The notes: a model not told the origin generated them from the letters alone. Shown: positions 10,951-23,363, counted from the stretch's first letter. The stretch is DNA of 64,000 bases from Cyprinodon diabolis (GCA_030533445.1 CM060076.1:8922001-8986000); one strand, 5' to 3'. Program-made: numbers and translations.

Positions 10951-13900
10951 AATAGTAGAAACTAAATATCTCCACATTCAGCAACACAGGCAGCAAAGCC
11001 TTCTTCTCAATGAATGTAAAACTTGTTTTCTTCAACAAACTGATTTTACTGCAAAGGAAGCCTTTTCCCCGAAATACTGTGGATCCAACCAAACCTGTTC
11101 TATTTTTTTACGTCAGCCTTGGGCAATTTAACTGACTGCATAGCAAAAGTGTGAACAAGGATTTTATTAGACCCAAGAGGACATGTGAAAGAGCCAAAAA
11201 AAACCTAACAGCACCTGCTGCAGCTTAACCTAAACAGTCAAAACTTTAATGAAGAGCCATCATGCAATTTTATGTTTGCGGCATTGAGAGTGTTTTTAGT
11301 CCAGGAGTAGTTTGGCTCCTGTAGTGGTTTTTATAACAGTTTTACATACAGTGACAGTTCATTATGTACATCTCTCCCTCAGGCGGAGACTAAATGAAAA
11401 GAGATCAGAGAAAAACATTAGCTACTTTTACCAATGAGGAACAGCAAGCAGTACTAATGCTGATATTGTTGATTATTTTAAATCATCCTCTTAGTAAAAA
11501 AAAGGATGGATCAACTGAATGAAAAATACTGCATCTAGTCAATATATTTTTCAACTTTGGTTAATTTCAAATAGCTCTGTACCCCATATTTGAAAAAAAA
11601 AAAAACTTTCAGCCTTCTCCTTCCATTTTACAATCACATATTACTTAGAGGTATTTTGCATAAAATCCAGTAGTATTCATTACACTGATAAAAAAAAAAA
11701 CTTCAACAAGATTATTTTTCTAGATCTTTTAAGATCTTACTTTTTTTTTCAAATTTTTTTTTTTCCTCTTTACAAATATATAGTCTGAGAGCTTGTTGAA
11801 TTTTGTTGTTGCTGTACATTTTCAATAAGGGTTTTGGGTGGAAACCGTTGCTTTTAAACCTCCAGAAAAAGAGGCATCAACCTTGTAGCACTTGTTTAAC
11901 TAAGCTGCAAAGAAAACACATCAATACACAAGCTATGTTATATAGTTTTGATTCTATAACTATGGTAATTTTTATTACAGATATGTCATTAAAAGCCTTT
12001 AGTCTGCCAATCTCGCCCTATGCAGCTAGACCTCACTTATGGGGACAATGGTGTGGTTGCTAAGGTGCAAGAACTGCTTAGCAACTGTCTCCAGCAGTGT
12101 CGCGGTGCTGACTAAACAATGTGATGTCACTTCACTGACGATAAGCCTAGCAACCGGCTGAAACAAGTAATGGCTTCATGCCTGTGTGCCTGGTGTGCTG
12201 TGCATACGGCCATGTCACAATGCACACTCACTGGCACAGTTAAACACATGCTAACAATATGCACTGTAGATCTATAATATGTTGCAGAAAATGCAATCAA
12301 ATAAAGCAAGTTAACTTAAATATGAGGATGCACAGAGAAAAATACAGCACCAGACTAGGTCCCTAAAAAGTATGCCAGTGATTAAAAAAAACAATGACCA
12401 TTCTGGCTGTATATCTTTGTTCTATTTCTGTCTCACACCAGGTTATTTTAGGCAGTTTCCAGGCAACCAGGCAGCAAACCAGAGGAGACAGAGGAGGATC
12501 CCATCAGCAGCAGACAGCTTGTCCTCTTTCTTCTTTCCCCAACCTCCATGTCCTCTGATCAATCTCAGTTTCCTTCCTGTGGCCTTGTTTCCTATCCATT
12601 CCCATCTACATTCTCTCTGATTTACTATGAATCTACCGTCCAGTTCATAACTGCCTTATAAATCGATCAATAGGCCAGAAGAAAACACATTTTGTCCAGA
12701 TTTTGCCCATATAAAGGAGCCTTTAAAGGAGTTTTTACAAAATACCAGAGCTGATACACACAAGCATTTAAAAAACAATTCCAGATCCACGTTTCAGGGC
12801 GGGGTCCAAATTATAGCCTTTGTTAAACAATCATTATCAAAGTTCCAACAGTACTCAACCTCCACCACCTGTTGTTGGTCTGCCATCTGTGATTAGGTCA
12901 GTCGCAGCCTCACATTCCCTCAAGGCCACTTTTTCTTTTCAATGGTATAAGCACTACTGTATCGTAGACCGTGAAAATTTTTGTGCTAATATAACAGAAA
13001 TTGTTTCCTCCTCAAACTTTAAGTTTTAAACCTTTACAATACTGTGATGTAATTATTGTGGGTTAGATTTACAACATCAGAAAATCAAAAAAGTTTCCTC
13101 TCAAGTGAGCCTTAAATTCAGCCTGTAAATCTAGTTATTTTATGTTTTGTGATCTCAGTGTTAACTGAAACACAGTCCGAATTATGAATAAGGCATATGA
13201 AATATGGGTTTAGTATGATGGCATTAGTGTAGAACAACAACAAGCTACTCTGCAAATACATTAACAGTTAAAGTATGCTTACATGTTTATAAACAAAATA
13301 ACTGTGCTTTAGGAACCCTTGCAATTTTTTAGAAAAACAGATAATGCCCCCAGAAACTCAACAGTGAGTGATTTAAATGGGAGACATTGTCACTGGTCAA
13401 CAAGACCATTGATAATGTTACTGTATTAAAATTTACTCTAAATATTGAGCTCATTTGGACCCATTTTTTAAACCTTTTTTTTTTATAAAAGTATGCATGG
13501 GAATTTAATGTGTGTATTTACATTTAGGGGGATGCAGCATAGCATCATTAGCCATTGTTCATTTAACAATGTTTCCCTGTCTGTTACACCCTGAGTAAAA
13601 AGTTACTCAAGGAACAACACCTACTCTCTGCCAGTGAGTCCCTGGTAATTAGAGTTGTCCTTTTTGGCAGAAAAGAATGTGGAGTGGCGATTGCAAGGGT
13701 GGTAATGTCAGTGCCCCTCCAGGATTAATGTCAATAGAAGAGGAGGACCAATTTCCTGCTTTGTGAATAGCTTGGACTTGTGTAATGTGCACTCTTGTGG
13801 GTGTTTCTGGGTTGCACAATGAGACAAAATGATAAAAAAACCAGCCACTTTTAAACTCCGGATTTAACTGAAGCTAAACATCAAGACTTGGGTCTTTAAA

Positions 13901-13964
13901 CAAATATGATACATTTTTTTGTGTGTTTGGTAGAAATACCTTTTCAACTCTCTTTGCTAAAAAA
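10951..13964. other. AT-rich intronic stretch, about 3 kb
   Basis: No exon or bounded repeat supported. There are poly(A)/poly(T) runs near 11600-11770 and a pyrimidine-rich patch near 12520-12620. The 12030-12160 portion has cagcaacc/ggttgct pairs that may be a degraded repeat. Confidence 0.4.
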
Positions 13965-14480
13965 AAGTTTAGAGTATGCTACTACAAAAATATTGGCACA
14001 TTTCCCTGACCTAATTACTGTAACAGAGTCAGATTTGTGAGCCATCTTAGTCAAACATCCCTTTTATAGTTTTTGAACACACACTTTCTAAGGCACTAAA
14101 TTCCTTAAGTTACTCTCCGGCTAAATTCGACAGATACCTTATAGACCTGTCTGTGCCCAAGATTAAACTTTCTGGCTGATGTTTTGAGTTGTCACTTCAA
14201 TGTTTTATAAGCAATGTGCTTTCCTGGTGATGCCATCTAGTTTGTTAAATGCAGCAGTCCCTCCTGCAGCGAAATGCCTCCACAACATGATACCGCCAAC
14301 GCTATAATCTAGATACAGGCTTTTAGTTTTGCAACTTTTTATACTTTTTAATTTAATCAAAGCCCATTATTGCCTTACAGGTTTTTAGTTTTGTCACTCC
14401 ATAGCTCATCACCAAAAATTATGGTAATTTTCTCAAAGTACATTTGATGAAAAACAAACAAACAAAAAAAAAACATTCAA
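13965..14480 (-). pseudogene. Tc1-like transposon relic
   Basis: Read on the minus strand, about 14290-14205 gives ggtatcatgttgtggaggc followed by gcaggagggactgctgca, matching the Tc1 transposase block around MLWGCFAAGGTGA. Then acatcagccagaaagttt continues in the usual Tc1 order. The ccaatatttttgtagt motif near 13980 resembles a Tc1 3' region. Frames are broken throughout. Confidence 0.6.
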
Positions 14481-14663
14481 GAGAAATAACTAAAAGAAAT
14501 CATCAAAATCAAAAGATATTTATTTTATATGTATAGCCTGTTTAAACAGTTAGCCATTGTGCTTGGTATGATACATAATTTGTCTTGCTTTTAAACATAT
14601 TGCAGCTCGAGTTTGGAGACAAAATGTTCTTCCACAAGATCAGTTACATATAATTGCTACACC

Positions 14664-14703
14664 CAAGGCTAAACTTCTGACAGCTGTCAGAAGTTTAGCC
14701 TTG
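14664..14703. repeat. Perfect 40-bp palindrome without spacer
   Basis: The left arm 14664-14683 (caaggctaaacttctgacag) and right arm 14684-14703 (ctgtcagaagtttagccttg) are exact reverse complements with no loop, centred on CAGCTG. The flanks do not extend it. Confidence 0.95.
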
Positions 14704-15837
14704 TAGTTTGTAAAATATATCATTGTTCAAGCGAAGCAAGGTGGAAAAAAAATGTTTTTAGGACATATGTTAAAATTTAATTAAGGAATGAATTGGAAAT
14801 AAACATTGATAAAAATGCAGCTGCCAGTATGTATATAAAGAGTAAACATTATTAACTTTAAATGACTCAATTTGCCAAAAAGAATAGAAAAGTGTTTTGA
14901 ACCATAAGTGTTTTAGCTCCAATTTAGTTTTGTTTAAATTTATAACAAAAAAGAAGGAAAAATACCTTTATCTGATCCCACAGAGCTGTTGATCTATTTT
15001 TAACATCAGAATAGGAGCTCCTATCATGCGGATTAGATCATAAATTGCAACTAATTCACACCTTATCGCCTCATCTTCCACTCTGTCGCTCTCTCTTTCT
15101 TCAAACGCGGCAGTTTCCTCTGGTTTCTCTCTGGGATTTTCTCGAGTCTTTGTTAGAGATCTCAGGAAGTTTTAAAGAAACACTCTATAGGGAAACTTTG
15201 TATTGGCTCCTGGCCAGTGTGAGAATGTGGAAACAAGCGAGAGAGACTGGTCTTTATGTGGCTGTTGTATAGAATGAACTTCAAACTTCTGCCTGATTTA
15301 CGAGGACCGCCCAGAGCATTGGGGGAACAAATGAAAGGAACCATTTTTCACCTGTCAGACTCCATGCTAACATTTAAATGCTTGCTCGTTTGTGTTAAAA
15401 AAAGAAAAAGTTAAAGCCCCTCATTTCTCCCAAACGTGGATGAGGATGTGGAAGCAAAATCGCTCCGCAGAGAATGTAAATAAATAACTCCAAGTTTAAT
15501 TATTACTAACTCCCGCTTGCCTGCCAGGCCCTTTGCATGTCTTGGCTAAAACAGGTCCTTGAGTGAGCAACGAAGCCAAGTAGTGGTGTTAATGACACCT
15601 GTAGTAAGAGAGGCAGTGGGTGTAATATTAACCGAAGCAGCAAAAATAACAGCAGACGTCCTGCATCAGTTTGTATAAATAAAGAGGCACCTTCTTCTCC
15701 AGTATGGAGGGGGAGGAGGTGCAATTGAATCCTCTGGTTTTATAAAAATAGATTTTATGTTTTATTTTAAAGGTTTGACATAAATTTTAACAAAACAGTT
15801 TTTTCTCTTCTGTGACAGACTTCTGCATCATTTAGAT
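14704..15837. other. Intronic stretch, nothing recognised
   Basis: Somewhat less AT-rich between 15060 and 15730, but the short open frames there have no recognised domain and no exon with good borders was seen. Confidence 0.4.
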
Positions 15838-16548
15838 TAGGGATGCACGATATAATCGGCCCCCTATCGGTATCGGCCTGTATCGGCCTTAAAGCTGAAT
15901 ATCGGACATCGGCCACCCCACCGATATTTAACCCGATATTTGATCAGCTTCTGAGTTTCTAAAGTCTAAAAAAAAATAAAAAATACTACTTCTTCTTCTT
16001 CCTTAAAAACTTCTTTTTTACAGACTTAAAAACTTCTAAAGACGAGGGAAAAAATATTACTACATTAAAATATCATAATATCTTTCTATGCTGATATATT
16101 GCCATTTAAAAACACCATATCAATCTCTTTTACTAATGAAATATTGCTATATGTCATCGTTATGCTACGAAATCCCCCAAAAATTCACGAAATGTTGCCA
16201 TATTTTTATATGTTGATATATTGACGCGGTATCGATCTATTTTACTAACAAAATCTCATAAGAATTTGCAAAATATCACGAGAGTTTGTAACAGAACGAT
16301 GACATTTCACGAGATTTTGAAAGTAAAATAGATCGATACCGCGTTTTTAAAAATCAGTTTGATATCAGCATATGAAAATATATTTGAGTATATTATTTTT
16401 CAAAGTGTCAGAAATGGATAACAAAACTGCTATTTTCAATGACTACTTATTTTTGTCCAGCTTTAACATCGGTATCGATATCGGTTATCGGCTACATGAG
16501 TTTTAAAATATCGGATATCGGCCAAAATCCCAATATCGTGCATCCCTA
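15838..16548. mobile_element. hAT-type MITE, 711 bp, with internal palindromes
   Basis: The ends tagggatgcacgatat and atatcgtgcatcccta are perfect 16-bp inverted repeats. A perfect 8-bp target duplication, atttagat, lies at 15830-15837 and 16549-16556. Inside, a perfect 22-bp inverted pair lies at 16225-16246 and 16322-16343 (core ggtatcgatctattttac). Subterminal tatcgg repeats are plentiful. No transposase frame. Confidence 0.93.
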
Positions 16549-16951
16549 ATTTAGATTCATGTGACCTGCTGGTGCAGTCATAATCCTCACTTGTTTGTCA
16601 CAAAAACTGCCTTGTATACTAGTGAATTATAGTGAATGGCAAATACTTAGTTTTAAAGCTAATATAGAGAGAATGCCAATGATATTGTGCATCCCCAGTT
16701 TAAAGGTATATATTTCAGGAAAATAAGATAATTTGCAAATAGAATATGCATTCATTAGTGTCACTTCATCTTAGATATACCTTGAACCTTTGCAAATTTT
16801 GTCATTAAACAACAGTTAAATTAAATATAATTTATGTTATGCTGCATTGGCACCGTATGTGCTTTGAGAAGCAAGAAGGTGTTTGCTGCTTCGTCTTTGA
16901 TGCTTGTCCATATTAAGGTGCTATTGGCACACATCAGCAAAGTGTAATGTA

Positions 16952-17254
16952 CACTGCAAAAAAATGGAAATCTAAATAAGTTATTTTTGCTCAAATTAAT
17001 TGCATTTCTTCTTGAATTGAGGAGGTAAGTGAGACACTTTGCCAATGGAACAAGACAATTTACATTTAAAATAAGAAAAAAACAATTGCTTTGTCTTATT
17101 TCAAGTGTATATATCTAATTATCTAATTATCTTATTTTAGGAGTAAAAATACTCATTCCACTGGCAGATCATCTTATTTACCTGCTCAAATTAAGGGTAA
17201 ATACACTTAATTTAAGACATTTTTTTTACTTATTTCTAGATGTTTTTTGCAGTG
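16952..17254. mobile_element. TA-target MITE, CACTGCAAAAA family, copy 1
   Basis: A 303-bp element with CACTGCAAAAAA at the left and TTTTTTGCAGTG at the right, flanked by TA on both sides (16950-16951 and 17255-17256). The inside contains cttattttag/ctaaaataag and gctcaaatta motifs shared with the copy at 33817-34063 in the opposite orientation. Non-coding. Confidence 0.85.
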
Positions 17255-17256
17255 TA

Positions 17257-19734
17257 AAAAGTCTAATGCACATTGGAAGGAATATCCTCTTCTCTTTGCC
17301 AGTACAATAGTGGATTAAATTGAATGATTTACTAAACAAAACTAGAGAATGCCGTGGAGGGGCGCCTCTGTGCCAGGTCTGGATTCCCCAGTTGCTTCAA
17401 GACTTTCAGTCTGTGGGGAATTTCACCATCTACTCTAAGAGCTTAGAATTGACAAGGGTCACTTCCAGAGCTATTTTCATCTCACCCAGCATATTCTACC
17501 AGGGCACCAACACATATTAGAATCTCTCTCTGATTGATTGATTGGTTGGTGCACCGTGCAGCAAAAGTTCTGATTTTCCAACTTAAGTTTTCACTGCTGG
17601 CAAAGTGCCTCAAACGCTTAAATACTCATAATGGGCTGCTTTCAATACTCCATATGTGCCGCGGGACCTTTTGGTGCGCCTTGATGTGTGTCAATCATAG
17701 ACTTTGAATGTAAAACGGCAAAAGTCTGACTGAGCTGATGCTAGTGCTGAAAATATGGCCAAATCTTATGAGGCTATTTCCTCATTTTAGTCCATAAGTC
17801 ATAATTGTGATATCAGTATAAATAATATAAAAACCTCAGAAAGACACCCAGGAATGTCCACAACAGATGTCTTTACAATCTTCTGAAGTTGATTTAACAA
17901 AATCTAAGAAAGTCCTACAGTATAACATGGTGAAAATAATTACTCTAAAAATACAAAACATATATTTAATAGAATCCACAAACTTAATAGGTAGAATACA
18001 AAGGTTTGATTGAATGTGGTTATCTCTCCCCTACTCATATTTCTTAGTTCATTGGTTACTATCTCCTTCAGTTTTCTTTTCATTGATTTCTTTTCCTAGT
18101 CATGATTAATTTTTATATGTCCACGAACAAAGTTTATGTTTACAAATCACTATACAAAAATGACCAAACCAACTTATGATTAGCTCGATTTAGAACTGTA
18201 TTAATCAAAATCGAATCGATTCAGGACATTGGCGAAAATACCCAGCCCTAATTACAAGTGGTTTTTTTTGTTTTTTTTTAGTACAATCATCGTGTAAAGA
18301 TTTCTCCCCTTCTTTCTCAGTCATGCAACAGTGCTCTAGTCTCGATTTATGTTGTTTTTTTCCTAATAAAAGCTTGGTTTATTTTCCCCTTCTTTATTGC
18401 TGGCAAAAAAAACAGGTTCCAGCCATGTTTTTCTTATCTGAGTACAGCATAGCTTCACTTATAACCAACATTTTTTAGGATCAGCTCAGTCCAAACAAAA
18501 TGAATCAATGCACACATATCGTATCTCAGGACGGTTCCCTGTCGGTGGTGACAAGTTCACACTCTGTTCTTTTTATGCCATTTTTTTTAAAGGCTGCGTG
18601 CTGCGCCAGCTCTTTGTCTACTCTGACTGTAACATTATCCCCTTTTCCATTGCCACTCAATAGCCTGTGTCTTTTTAGAAGTTTGGGGCTTTTGAAAGCG
18701 CAGGTAGCATTTGATACACATTTACCCTGGTAATTTTGCTTTTCTGGGCTTTATTTTTCCGGGGGAAGGGTTGTTTCACTAAAGACCTTGCTCTTTCTAT
18801 TTTTCCTGTGACTTGTTTAGGGTTGGGGTTGTGTACAGCTGCGGGGCTTTGTACCACCAGTGGGGGTAGACGCCAGTGAAGGTGCGTGTAAAATTTTGTT
18901 TTTGTACCTTAAGTTTATCACATAAATAAATCAGGCCAGTGTCATTGCTTTTGAGTCTAACCCATAAATTAAGTGCCACTTGACAATATGATGTAATGCA
19001 GTGAAAATGAGTCTCTATAGCCTAGATATTGAACTGATAGCAGTTTGTTTTTGTCCATGTCGTTGACCTAAAGAGTTAACCAGTGTTGTTTTGGCAATTG
19101 TTTACATTCCACTTTCTGTTAATGCCTTCACTCTGTGTGATATATAATATTTCTTGTTGCTAACCTACAGACAAAACAGTCAAAGGCCGGGATTTTTAAT
19201 CATGCCTCCCTCTGCTACATTCCCAACATTCCAACTGTTTGTCAGCAGCTACTAGAGGAAAAAAAATAACAAAAAAACTTTAGTTATTTTAGGACTTATA
19301 CATCTCTAAAGTAAAACCTCCTCTTGGAAGTTAAGATCACAATCATGTTTTTCTCTGCCCAAGGTATCAGCCTTGTTTTTATAAGAGACAAACTGCATTA
19401 AAAAGAAATGCAAAGTGATGGTCACAGGAAGCTGAAGAAGGTGTGTAAGGTTGTTTTCTGACCATTCCCACCAAAACAGTGAATTAGTTCCCTAAATATA
19501 AACCCTGGGAAATCAGTAATCTGAAGGACCTGCTAAAGATTAAAAAAGAGCCTTCAGGGCTGGGGACAGTTAAAATAAGGAGCTTAAGATAAAGCTAAGC
19601 AAATATTAGTCATTGAGTGAGCACTGATCACAGCGCCTCGAGTGGACATGGAAGTAGGGATGTTTTACATTTGAGGACAAAAGAATGATTTGCACCCCTG
19701 ATCTCTATTAATTCACTGGATTACTGATATCCCG
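17257..19734. other. Intronic stretch with a hAT fragment
   Basis: No exon supported. Around 18180-18250 atcgaatcgattcag followed by cccagcccta looks like one end of a hAT MITE related to that at 59448-59823. The remainder is unremarkable AT-rich sequence. Confidence 0.4.
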
Positions 19735-19798
19735 AAAAAAGTGAAGTCACAGGCCACCATATTGGTACTCCCTACTCCCATGGAGACACGCCATAAAA

Positions 19799-19930
19799 AT
19801 GCCTACGTGTGTAGCATTTGGCTGCAACAACAAGCAGTTTGCCAGCTGTGGGAAGATGTTTCACTGGTAACTTCACATTCAGTGGATGTACTTACCAAGA
19901 AAATCCATACATACACTGATGTATCCCATA
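19799..19930 (+). pseudogene. THAP-domain-like fragment
   Basis: The frame from the ATG at 19799 reads MPTCVAFGCNNKQFASCGKM followed by FHW, like the start of a THAP zinc-finger domain (MPxxCxAxGCxN, then an FHxFP region). It breaks at a stop shortly after. THAP domains are found in P-element-like transposases and their domesticated relatives. Only the first part of the domain is present, and the later Cys and His of the C2CH finger were not found. Confidence 0.45.
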
Positions 19931-20030
19931 GTATGTAGCTTAATATTAGTCTTGCTATCTCCGACTGACTGGAAGATATTGACTGAGTTAGCCATCGACA
20001 TTGTGTCTAACATTAGAAAATAGAAAGTAG

Positions 20031-20953
20031 CAAGGTTCCTACAGCATAAGGCAAGTTAAATTCAAGACTTTTTAATGCCACTTGAAATAAAAATTTAAGA
20101 CCAAATTCACAAGAAACACAAGAAAAACCTGCTTGCAACAACTTAACCCAAAGGTTTATTTAACATAAACCACTGCACTAATGTTTTAAATTTTGAAAAG
20201 CTTCCCATACAGGAAGAAAGCTAAAAACACACAAATGACAGATATATTTTAACAATTATTTAACTGAATTCATAGACTTCGTTTTAGCAGGGAACAAAAC
20301 AAATCAGTTTTAAAGCCACAACATAACAAGTGCTAAGTTTTTTTTGCAGCTATTTTTCTTTGTATCGTTATCTTAGTATGTTTGATTTGGTGATAAGTGG
20401 AGGCGTTGCAGAGACAAGGGTGGAACAAAACTGAGAAATACCTGCTGTTCCTCGGTAACTCGATTTTGATGCTTTGTGTTTGTGCTTCGCATGTACGACT
20501 CCACTGCCTTAATTCCCATCGTTCTGAGCTTGAATCGCTTCTTGCACAAAATACACTGTGCCTCATGTATGTTCCCTGGTTTTAGCCATGGAGAAAACTC
20601 TTGGCTGGAGACAATTTTTGTTACATTTACTCTTGCTCATATTTTCCAGACAAAAAGTTAATGGTGCATCTCCCAAATGTCCCGGCCGCAACAACGCTTT
20701 TATTGGTTCCGCTATCGGGACGGAACCAATAATGGCAAGCCATTATATTTTTAAAATAAAAAAAGGTCAATTTTAATGTTTTATTTAGATTACAAAAATA
20801 AATCATAATAAAAATAATCCTATTTATGATGTTTTAAAAATTAAGACCTACGAAAGACTCATTTAAGACATTTTAATACCAATTAAGGCCTTAGTTTTAT
20901 TTTGAAAAATTCAATGCCTTTTAAGACTTTTTAAGGACTCGCGAGGAACCCTG
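20031..20953 (-). mobile_element. hAT-type element remnant, 923 bp
   Basis: The ends CAAGGTTCCT and, read inward from the right, CAGGGTTCCT lead into inverted subterminal blocks (caagactttttaatgcc on the left, cttaaaaagtcttaaaaggc read from the right). Short aagtag copies abut both sides (20025-20030, 20954-20959), a possible decayed target duplication. The minus strand retains the N-terminal zinc-finger part of a transposase. Confidence 0.75.
20440..20615 (-). pseudogene. N-terminal zinc-finger piece of a hAT transposase
   Basis: On the minus strand one frame reads SSQEFSPWLKPGNIHEAQC and continues with ILCKKRFKLRTMGIKAVES, then YMRSTNTKHQ. The C-x2-C and later H pattern, with a W-L lead-in and a TMGxKAxxSH-like helix, matches the BED-like finger found at the start of fish hAT transposases. 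A stop lies just upstream and no RNase-H catalytic core follows, so the gene is truncated. Confidence 0.6.
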
Positions 20954-21499
20954 AAGTAGAGTAAATAGAAAGTAATTAACTGTGAAATGTAGTTGTAGTA
21001 AAACTTTATTAAGTTAACAATGTCGAAGTTTTTGTAGTGTTTGTTGTATTTCTCGTTTGAAAAATTAATGTGCTGTAACATATTGCATGTTATATTGACG
21101 AAATAAAAGCAACTCAAACATTTTTAAAGGCTAATGCACAGACACGGCATAAGAGTATAATGCATCATGCATGCACAATTTTCAAATAGGGAATTAATAT
21201 AGCATTTTAAAGACATGTACTTGTAATTCAGTCTTGATGTGAAATCTTGAAATTATGTGTAGTACGTAATTACCACAACAATGTCATCAATACATGTATA
21301 TATTACGTCTACATCATCAATTAAGCAATTTTAGCACATCTGTATTATTGTGCTCCATTAACACCTTCATTTTGTTGTGATGGATTTGTATAATATGTCA
21401 TATTACATGATTTATAGACTTCATAAATTACAGTAATCTTCTTATGCTATGAAACAGCTAGGGTGTGTCAAAGTGATTAATTTATTAATTATTATTATT

Positions 21500-21837
21500 A
21501 TTACAAATGTGTTAAGCCCTCCTGAAAATGAGAACATCATCATTGGTCGACGCTGTAGCGCACTTATTGTTTACATTGCGACACGACACCTCAGACATGT
21601 TGTTTTGGAAAATAAACACTCCCGCCGGCGCCGCCGAAGAAGTTCTCGTGACCATCCGCCGAAGTTCTTGTGAATTCTCGAAAAGGCTCCCCCTAGTGCT
21701 TTGGCGCAAAACTACTGTGCGTCCCTAGAAATTCCAGACCTATGTTGCAGAAGCATACCAGCAAAACTGGTTCGCGACAAGGCGCAAGCGACGTTTGATG
21801 TGTTCTGGTGCAGAAGTATAATAAAGACAGCGGAAAC
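21500..21837. other. CpG-richer flank of the gene fragment below
   Basis: This stretch has more CpG than its surroundings (cgccggcgccgccgaagaag near 21620) and leads directly into the broken frame at 21838. It could be the 5' flank of that sequence. No element ends were found. Confidence 0.35.
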
Positions 21838-22099
21838 ATGCAAGAGGAGGATAGTTTTGTGTCGCAGGTCATGGATGAGTCTCCTCTGTCATAGATTTTT
21901 TATTTAGAGTAGGAAAGTGGGGACGAAGATGTTGTGGAAGAGGATGCCAGGGCGGCAAAAGCTTGGTTTGCTGAAGAACGCTTACAGCCGTACATGTTTG
22001 AGCCCTTGCCTCGCAATGCTGCCAGTTCTGTTAGCTCTACGCCTGCCGAAGACACAGACGTCCATCCCCGTGAACACTGGGATGGAACTCAAAGGAAAA
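21838..22099 (+). pseudogene. Broken exon with P2X7-C-terminal-like motif
   Basis: From the ATG at 21838 a single frame reads MQEEDSFVSQVMDESPLS, then a stop, IFYLE, a second stop, ESGDEDVVEEDARAAKAWF, AEERLQPYMFEPLPRNA, and on to DVHPREHWDGTQRK before a GTAAAT donor-like site at 22100. The two stops are both TAG and keep frame, so the original was probably one exon. The QPYxFEPxP motif recalls the P2X7-type C-terminal domain proteins that are multi-copy in fish genomes, often with transposon features. The downstream cysteine-rich exons were not found. The family call is tentative, but the broken open frame is clear. Confidence 0.5.
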
Positions 22100-22100
22100 G

Positions 22101-23282
22101 TAAATGATTCTTATTTCTTATTTCAACCGTTGCGTATATTAGCTGCGAAATATGAATCTAGATGCTATGACCGAAAAAATTTCATTGACAGATGACATAT
22201 ATGATTGGCCAAATTTACCATTCACCATACCTTTAAACTAACTCTCTAAGGTTAAAAATGGGTGTCCCCCACATAAGAACCAGCCTCTGCTCCTAATAAG
22301 GCCTGTTGGTACTCTGAAGATTATTAAATATTAAAAAAACGGTCCTAAAAAGCTAGCATAAGCAAGAACATGCACACATACACACACACAAACAACCAAA
22401 CTTGGGTTACTTGCAGGTGACACAGGCCTTCTGAGAGACACTAGCTCAAAATGCACACAAGATACATTGACCTAAGTTAAAGACACATTTAGAAAAATAC
22501 AAAGAGCTGGCATCCCTAGAAGAGACCTAAACATGTAAAACAGGAACATATGTTCATGGATTGTATCATGTCATATTTACACTGATCAGCTTGTGCTGAA
22601 AAGTCTATGAAATGGGGTGGAAGTTTAGCTGATTTTAAGGAGGGATACTTAGTGTGTGTTTGATTTCACTGGCTGCAGTGTCCGGAGACCCAGCCTACCA
22701 GGACCCGGCCTTTCGAAGGCTATGAAAATAAGGAGACCAGAAGAGTTCAGATTTATATTCAAACAGGTCCAGCCTTCTCCAGCTGTCACCGCCCCTCACT
22801 CGTACGTACGCTCTGTCGCCTAGCAATCATGACAGTTGACTCACAAATCAGGCAAAGCATGGGTACCGAACTTCTGACTACTGTTCTGTGTGCTATATAC
22901 ATTTCAGAGGCACTGCCCGAGTGGTGCTGTTATAGTTAGCCTTCCTTCATCATTTCTTATGTCTATCATATCTATGCTTATTTTTGACTTTATAGTTGAT
23001 TAAATGCAGCATTACACAAATAGTTTTTTTAAAGTTTTTTATTTTACTTTTGGATTTTATTCACTCAGCAATGTAGGAGAGGTCAGAGACCTATTTTAAG
23101 GCCTGATGGAAAAAAAGAGTTTGTTGAAAAAGATTGCCCCCCTGTAAAAAATAAAATGACCTCTGTTATGACCTATATTTGCTCCTGCAGCTGCATCCGT
23201 CTAAACTACTTCTGTGTCAGCAGAACTAGTGTCACAGAGCATTTTATCTTATAAAGTTAATACGGAAACGTCTGCCTCTTAC
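22101..23282. other. Intronic stretch, nothing recognised
   Basis: No exon or bounded element seen between the broken fragment and the donor of the dnmt3a start exon. Confidence 0.45.
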
Positions 23283-23351
23283 CACATCTTTAGAGGTGTC
23301 ATTCTCTGGCGTCTGAAGCTGCTCGGCGGCAGCGGGATTGTTGGACGGCAT
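23283..23351 (-). CDS. dnmt3a: dnmt3a start-codon exon
   Basis: On the minus strand the ATG at 23351 opens 23 codons, MPSNNPAAAEQLQTPENDTS then KDV, ending in phase 0 at a GTAAGA donor (23282). An acceptor-like ttttctttaag precedes the ATG at about 23364, so the exon probably spans 23283-23363 with a short 5'UTR. It joins in frame to the exon at 5341-5448. DNMT3A is a de novo cytosine-5 DNA methyltransferase; human DNMT3A begins MPAMPSSG and has a similarly acidic, low-complexity N-terminus. The N-terminus alone is weak evidence. The call relies on the exon 2 GRP motif and on the DTNB-DNMT3A order seen in other vertebrates. Teleosts keep two dnmt3a copies and I cannot say which this is. Confidence 0.6.
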
Positions 23352-23363
23352 GGCAGGAAGCGG

